DNA from: Paenibacillus xerothermodurans
GTDB lineage: Bacteria; Bacillota; Bacilli; Paenibacillales; NBRC-103111
DNA length: 64,000 nucleotides
Assembly: GCF_002220865.2 (NCBI RefSeq)
Contig: NZ_NHRJ02000003.1
Span: 63,244 to 127,243, forward strand
Direction: 5' to 3'
Below are positions 61,301 through 64,000 of the stretch, in pieces. Position numbers and translations under genes: made by a program. Every line of letters begins with the position of its first letter. Within the stretch, counting starts at the first letter, position 1. A model generated the notes under the pieces. The model did no database searches. It had not been told where the DNA came from and saw only the letters and a list, made by a program, of their open reading frames with translations.

Positions 61301-62266
61301 ATGTCTCTACTGCCGACGGACGCGCAGACACGAAGCGGAGTACTATCCCGCGGCGCCGAATTGCGCCAGAGGGTGCGAAAAGACTTGCTGCGCAACAAGT
61401 ATATTTATCTGATGGCGCTGCCGGTCCTGGCCTACTATGCCATTTTTCACTATGGGCCCATGTACGGCCTGCTCATTGCCTTCAAAGATTTTAGCCCGGC
61501 TCTTGGCATTTGGGGGAGTCCCTGGGTCGGCTTCGACCACTTCAAGGAATTTTTTCAAAGCCATTACTTCTGGAGATTGATTCGAAACACAGTGCTTATT
61601 AACATTTACGAGCTGCTGTTCGCGTTTCCTGCCTCGATCCTACTTGCGCTGCTGCTGAATGAAATCCGCAGCAGTGTATTCAAAAGAGCCGTGCAGACCG
61701 TTTCGTATCTGCCCCACTTTATCTCCATCGTCGTCGTTGTCGGTATGATGGTGGACTTCCTGGCGAGAGACGGGCTAGTCAACCAGGTTCTGGGTCTGCT
61801 CGGGATGGAGTCCATCGCGTTCCTGCGCGAGCCCGACTGGTTCCGCTTCTTGTATGTGTCGTCGGGAATTTGGCAGGGCATCGGTTGGGGCTCGATCATT
61901 TATTTGGCAGCGATCTCCAACATTGACCCAACACTGTATGAAGCGGCGAAGATGGACGGAGCGGGGCGGTGGAAGCAAGCACTGAATATTACGATCCCGG
62001 GCATCATGCCGACTATCGTTATATTGCTCATCCTGACGATGGGCTCCATGCTGAACGTGGGCAGCGAGAAGGTGCTTCTCATGTATAATCCCCTCACGTA
62101 TGAAACGGCCGACGTCATATCCACTTATGTGTACCGCAAAGGGATATTGGAGGCAAACTACGGTTACACCACGGCGGTGGGACTGTTTAATTCAGTGATC
62201 AGCTTTATCTTGATTGTAGTGGCCAATGGGATCAGCAAGCGGGTTAGTGAAAATAAATTGTGGTGA
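61301..62266 (+). CDS. ABC sugar permease (LplB-like)
   Basis: A 321-residue inner membrane permease with six helices. The EAA loop that contacts the ATPase is YEAAKMDGAGRWKQALNITIPGIMPT (from about residue 210). Bacillus LplB has 318 residues. It pairs with the permease at 62285; no ATPase gene is in the operon, as usual for these systems, which share an MsmX-type ATPase. AAGGAAG precedes the ATG. Confidence 0.92.
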   Translation: MSLLPTDAQTRSGVLSRGAELRQRVRKDLLRNKYIYLMALPVLAYYAIFHYGPMYGLLIAFKDFSPALGIWGSPWVGFDHFKEFFQSHYFWRLIRNTVLINIYELLFAFPASILLALLLNEIRSSVFKRAVQTVSYLPHFISIVVVVGMMVDFLARDGLVNQVLGLLGMESIAFLREPDWFRFLYVSSGIWQGIGWGSIIYLAAISNIDPTLYEAAKMDGAGRWKQALNITIPGIMPTIVILLILTMGSMLNVGSEKVLLMYNPLTYETADVISTYVYRKGILEANYGYTTAVGLFNSVISFILIVVANGISKRVSENKLW

Positions 62267-62284
62267 CAAGGAGGGACACGTCTA

Positions 62285-63166
62285 ATGCCTAATCGCTTAA
62301 CGGCGGGTGAAAGTGTGTTCAGCCTCGCTAATACGATCCTTATGCTCATGCTGTGTTTTGTTACGTTGTATCCGTTTTTGTACGTACTGTTTTCGTCGCT
62401 CAGTGACCCCACCCTGCTCGCTCAGAGCCGTGGTCTGCTGTTTAAGCCGCTGGGGTTCAGCACGGCCGCGTACTCGGCGGTGTTCGACAATCCAATGATC
62501 GGAAAAGGCTATCAAAATACTCTGCTTTATGTGTCGGTCGGCACAGCGCTCAATCTTTTCATGACTGGTTTAGGTGCATATGTGCTTTCACGGAAAAACG
62601 TGCTTTTCGGCAACTTCATCATGTTCGCGATCGTGATTACGATGGTTTTTAGCGGTGGTCTGATTCCCTCCTACATCGTTGTCACCAAGCTGGGAATGTT
62701 AAACACCCCATTGGCAATTATCGTGCCGGGCTTAATTAACACCTTCAATATGATCATTATGCGTACGGCATTTCAATCCGTTCCCGTGAGCTTGGAAGAA
62801 TCCGCTCGAATGGATGGCGCCAACGACTTCACGATCCTCTTCCGCGTCATTGTGCCTCTCTCCATGCCCGTGATCGCTGTCATGGTCCTCTGGTATGCTG
62901 TCGGGCACTGGAATTCTTACTTCAGCGCGTTGATCTATTTGCGTGACCGGGAGCTCTACCCGCTGCAGCTGATATTGCGCGAAATCCTCATTACGAACAG
63001 CACCGACAACATGATGACCGGCACCTCCATGGGCGACAAAATGCCTATCGGCGAGACGATCAAGTATGCGACCATTATCGTGTCAACACTGCCCATCTTA
63101 TGTTTGTATCCCTTTTTGCAAAAATATTTCGTGAAGGGCGTAATGATCGGAGCTATCAAGGAGTAG
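62285..63166 (+). CDS. ABC sugar permease (LplC-like)
   Basis: A 293-residue permease with six helices, second subunit of the importer. The EAA loop is EESARMDGANDFTILFRVIVPLSMPVI (about 176-202). Bacillus LplC has 295 residues. AAGGAGGGA lies before the ATG, 18 nt after the LplB-like stop. Downstream, 93 nt away, begins the membrane sensor gene that probably controls the system. Confidence 0.92.
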   Translation: MPNRLTAGESVFSLANTILMLMLCFVTLYPFLYVLFSSLSDPTLLAQSRGLLFKPLGFSTAAYSAVFDNPMIGKGYQNTLLYVSVGTALNLFMTGLGAYVLSRKNVLFGNFIMFAIVITMVFSGGLIPSYIVVTKLGMLNTPLAIIVPGLINTFNMIIMRTAFQSVPVSLEESARMDGANDFTILFRVIVPLSMPVIAVMVLWYAVGHWNSYFSALIYLRDRELYPLQLILREILITNSTDNMMTGTSMGDKMPIGETIKYATIIVSTLPILCLYPFLQKYFVKGVMIGAIKE

Positions 63167-63259
63167 TTTGTTTTTTCTGAATATTTATTTTTTTCAGAGG
63201 TAGAAGTAAGGGCTTTCACGAATATGTTATAGAAAAGATTACGTGGAGGTTCTACCATA

Positions 63260-64000
63260 ATGTCAAGTCTCCGACAGATGCTCCGATTTCAAGGGTTCAA
63301 ACGGAAAAGCGTGTTCGTCAAGCTGCTCGCTTCCAATGTGTTCATCCTGCTGATGCCGATGATCATAGGCGTAGTATTGTACGCTAAGGTAGAGCAGTTC
63401 ATAACCGATAACGTGAAAAGGTACAATCTAGGCATGTTGGAGCAGCTTAAGCAAAGCATGGACGCGCGGTTGAAGGAAGTAGAACAGCTGGCCCAGCAGA
63501 TCAGTCTGAATCCCAAGCTGAACGGTTTACTGGGTGACGGAGGCTCCCAGTTGAATAGTGATTACAAATATATTGAGTTTGCCCGCCACTATTTGGAACG
63601 CCATAAGCTTATGACGAGTGACTTTATCTATGATTACTACCTCTACTTTGCCGGCACGGACACAATTCTAAAGCAGGGGGTGAAGACAGACTCTCGCACG
63701 TTTTACAAGTACTATTACCAATATGCGCATCTAAGCTACACAGACTGGATGGAGAACATATTAAACGGCTATCACAGCACAACGTATTTGCCATCGTCCG
63801 AACTGATGCGTCGGCCGGGACTTCCCGTGGCTGCATCCTCCCTGCCGGGTAACCCTTCCGGCAGGGTCATCACGTACGTTCAGTCTCTGCCGATCGGCAG
63901 CTCGACGGAGGCGAGAGGCACACTTGTCGTGTTGATCGAGGAAGCCAAGATCACGGAGATGATCCGCCAAATTGAATCAGTCAACCAGAGTTCTGTTTTA
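63260..64000 (+). CDS. Membrane sensor protein, N-terminal part (AraC-type regulator or histidine kinase)
   Basis: The frame is open from ATG 63260 to the window end, so only 247 residues are seen. It has one membrane helix (FVKLLASNVFILLMPMIIGVVLY), then an extracellular, helix-rich sensor region (VEQFITDNVKRYNLGMLEQLKQSMDARLKEVEQLAQQISLNPKL...). This N-terminal layout is common to YesS-like AraC-family membrane regulators and, less closely, to YesM-like kinases of paenibacilli. The deciding domain lies beyond the window. GGAGG stands 11 nt upstream. It follows the sugar importer it probably regulates. Confidence 0.7.
   Translation, partial: MSSLRQMLRFQGFKRKSVFVKLLASNVFILLMPMIIGVVLYAKVEQFITDNVKRYNLGMLEQLKQSMDARLKEVEQLAQQISLNPKLNGLLGDGGSQLNSDYKYIEFARHYLERHKLMTSDFIYDYYLYFAGTDTILKQGVKTDSRTFYKYYYQYAHLSYTDWMENILNGYHSTTYLPSSELMRRPGLPVAASSLPGNPSGRVITYVQSLPIGSSTEARGTLVVLIEEAKITEMIRQIESVNQSSVL

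Overview
The window (64 kb, moderately GC-rich) comes from an endospore-forming Firmicute, most likely a member of the Paenibacillaceae. Evidence for this: spore genes are scattered throughout (yunB, lytH, ylbJ, an alpha/beta SASP, a CotF-type coat pair, gerQ); strong GGAGG ribosome sites are used with frequent TTG and GTG starts; trpS has a T-box leader; and there is an Lpl-type sugar ABC importer next to a membrane sensor-regulator. No rRNA, tRNA, phage, insertion sequence or CRISPR array was found.

Layout. 1-9.1 kb: end of a sugar-phosphate isomerase-like gene, an MFS exporter, then yunB, lytH, lipA and yutD, a neighbourhood also known from Bacillus. It is interrupted here by nickel-pincer cofactor genes: larB and larC1 on the minus strand and a detached larC2 on the plus strand. 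9.4-14.2 kb: NAD kinase, a PilZ protein, YlbJ, a truncated haemoglobin and small conserved proteins. 14.3-18.1 kb: an M3 oligopeptidase, an unrecognised small protein and an aldose epimerase. 18.2-20.7 kb: a His-rich permease and its TIGR03943 partner behind a Zur-like box. 20.8-24.5 kb: T-box/trpS, a SASP behind a sigma-G-type promoter, YfhP. 24.6-35.4 kb: a heterodimeric ABC exporter, cardiolipin synthase and a two-gene 2-hydroxyacyl-CoA dehydratase activase-like system. 35.5-42 kb: an enolase-superfamily protein with a cre-like site, a UgtP-like glycosyltransferase, coat proteins, a 2-hydroxyacid dehydrogenase and a repeat-expanded GerQ. 42.3-49.9 kb: aldo/keto reductase, haem O synthase plus Sco (cytochrome oxidase assembly), a toprim protein, pirin, an S-layer protein and an MFS exporter. 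50-54 kb: an apparent envelope operon (two small membrane proteins, a CvpA-like/transglutaminase fusion, a class B PBP). 54.2-59.2 kb: asparagine synthase, HAD phosphatase, DUF456 protein, MOP flippase. 59.6-64 kb: an LplABC-like importer and the start of a membrane sensor protein cut by the window end.

The points most worth following are: (i) larC split exactly after its His-rich region, with the halves on opposite strands and decayed copies of the larC1 3' end between them; (ii) the CvpA/transglutaminase-PBP operon; (iii) a leader upstream of haem O synthase that can fold in two mutually exclusive ways; (iv) GerQ with eleven 12-residue repeats that contain nearly all the lysines of its N-terminal region; (v) an enolase-superfamily protein that keeps the metal ligands but lacks the usual lysines.
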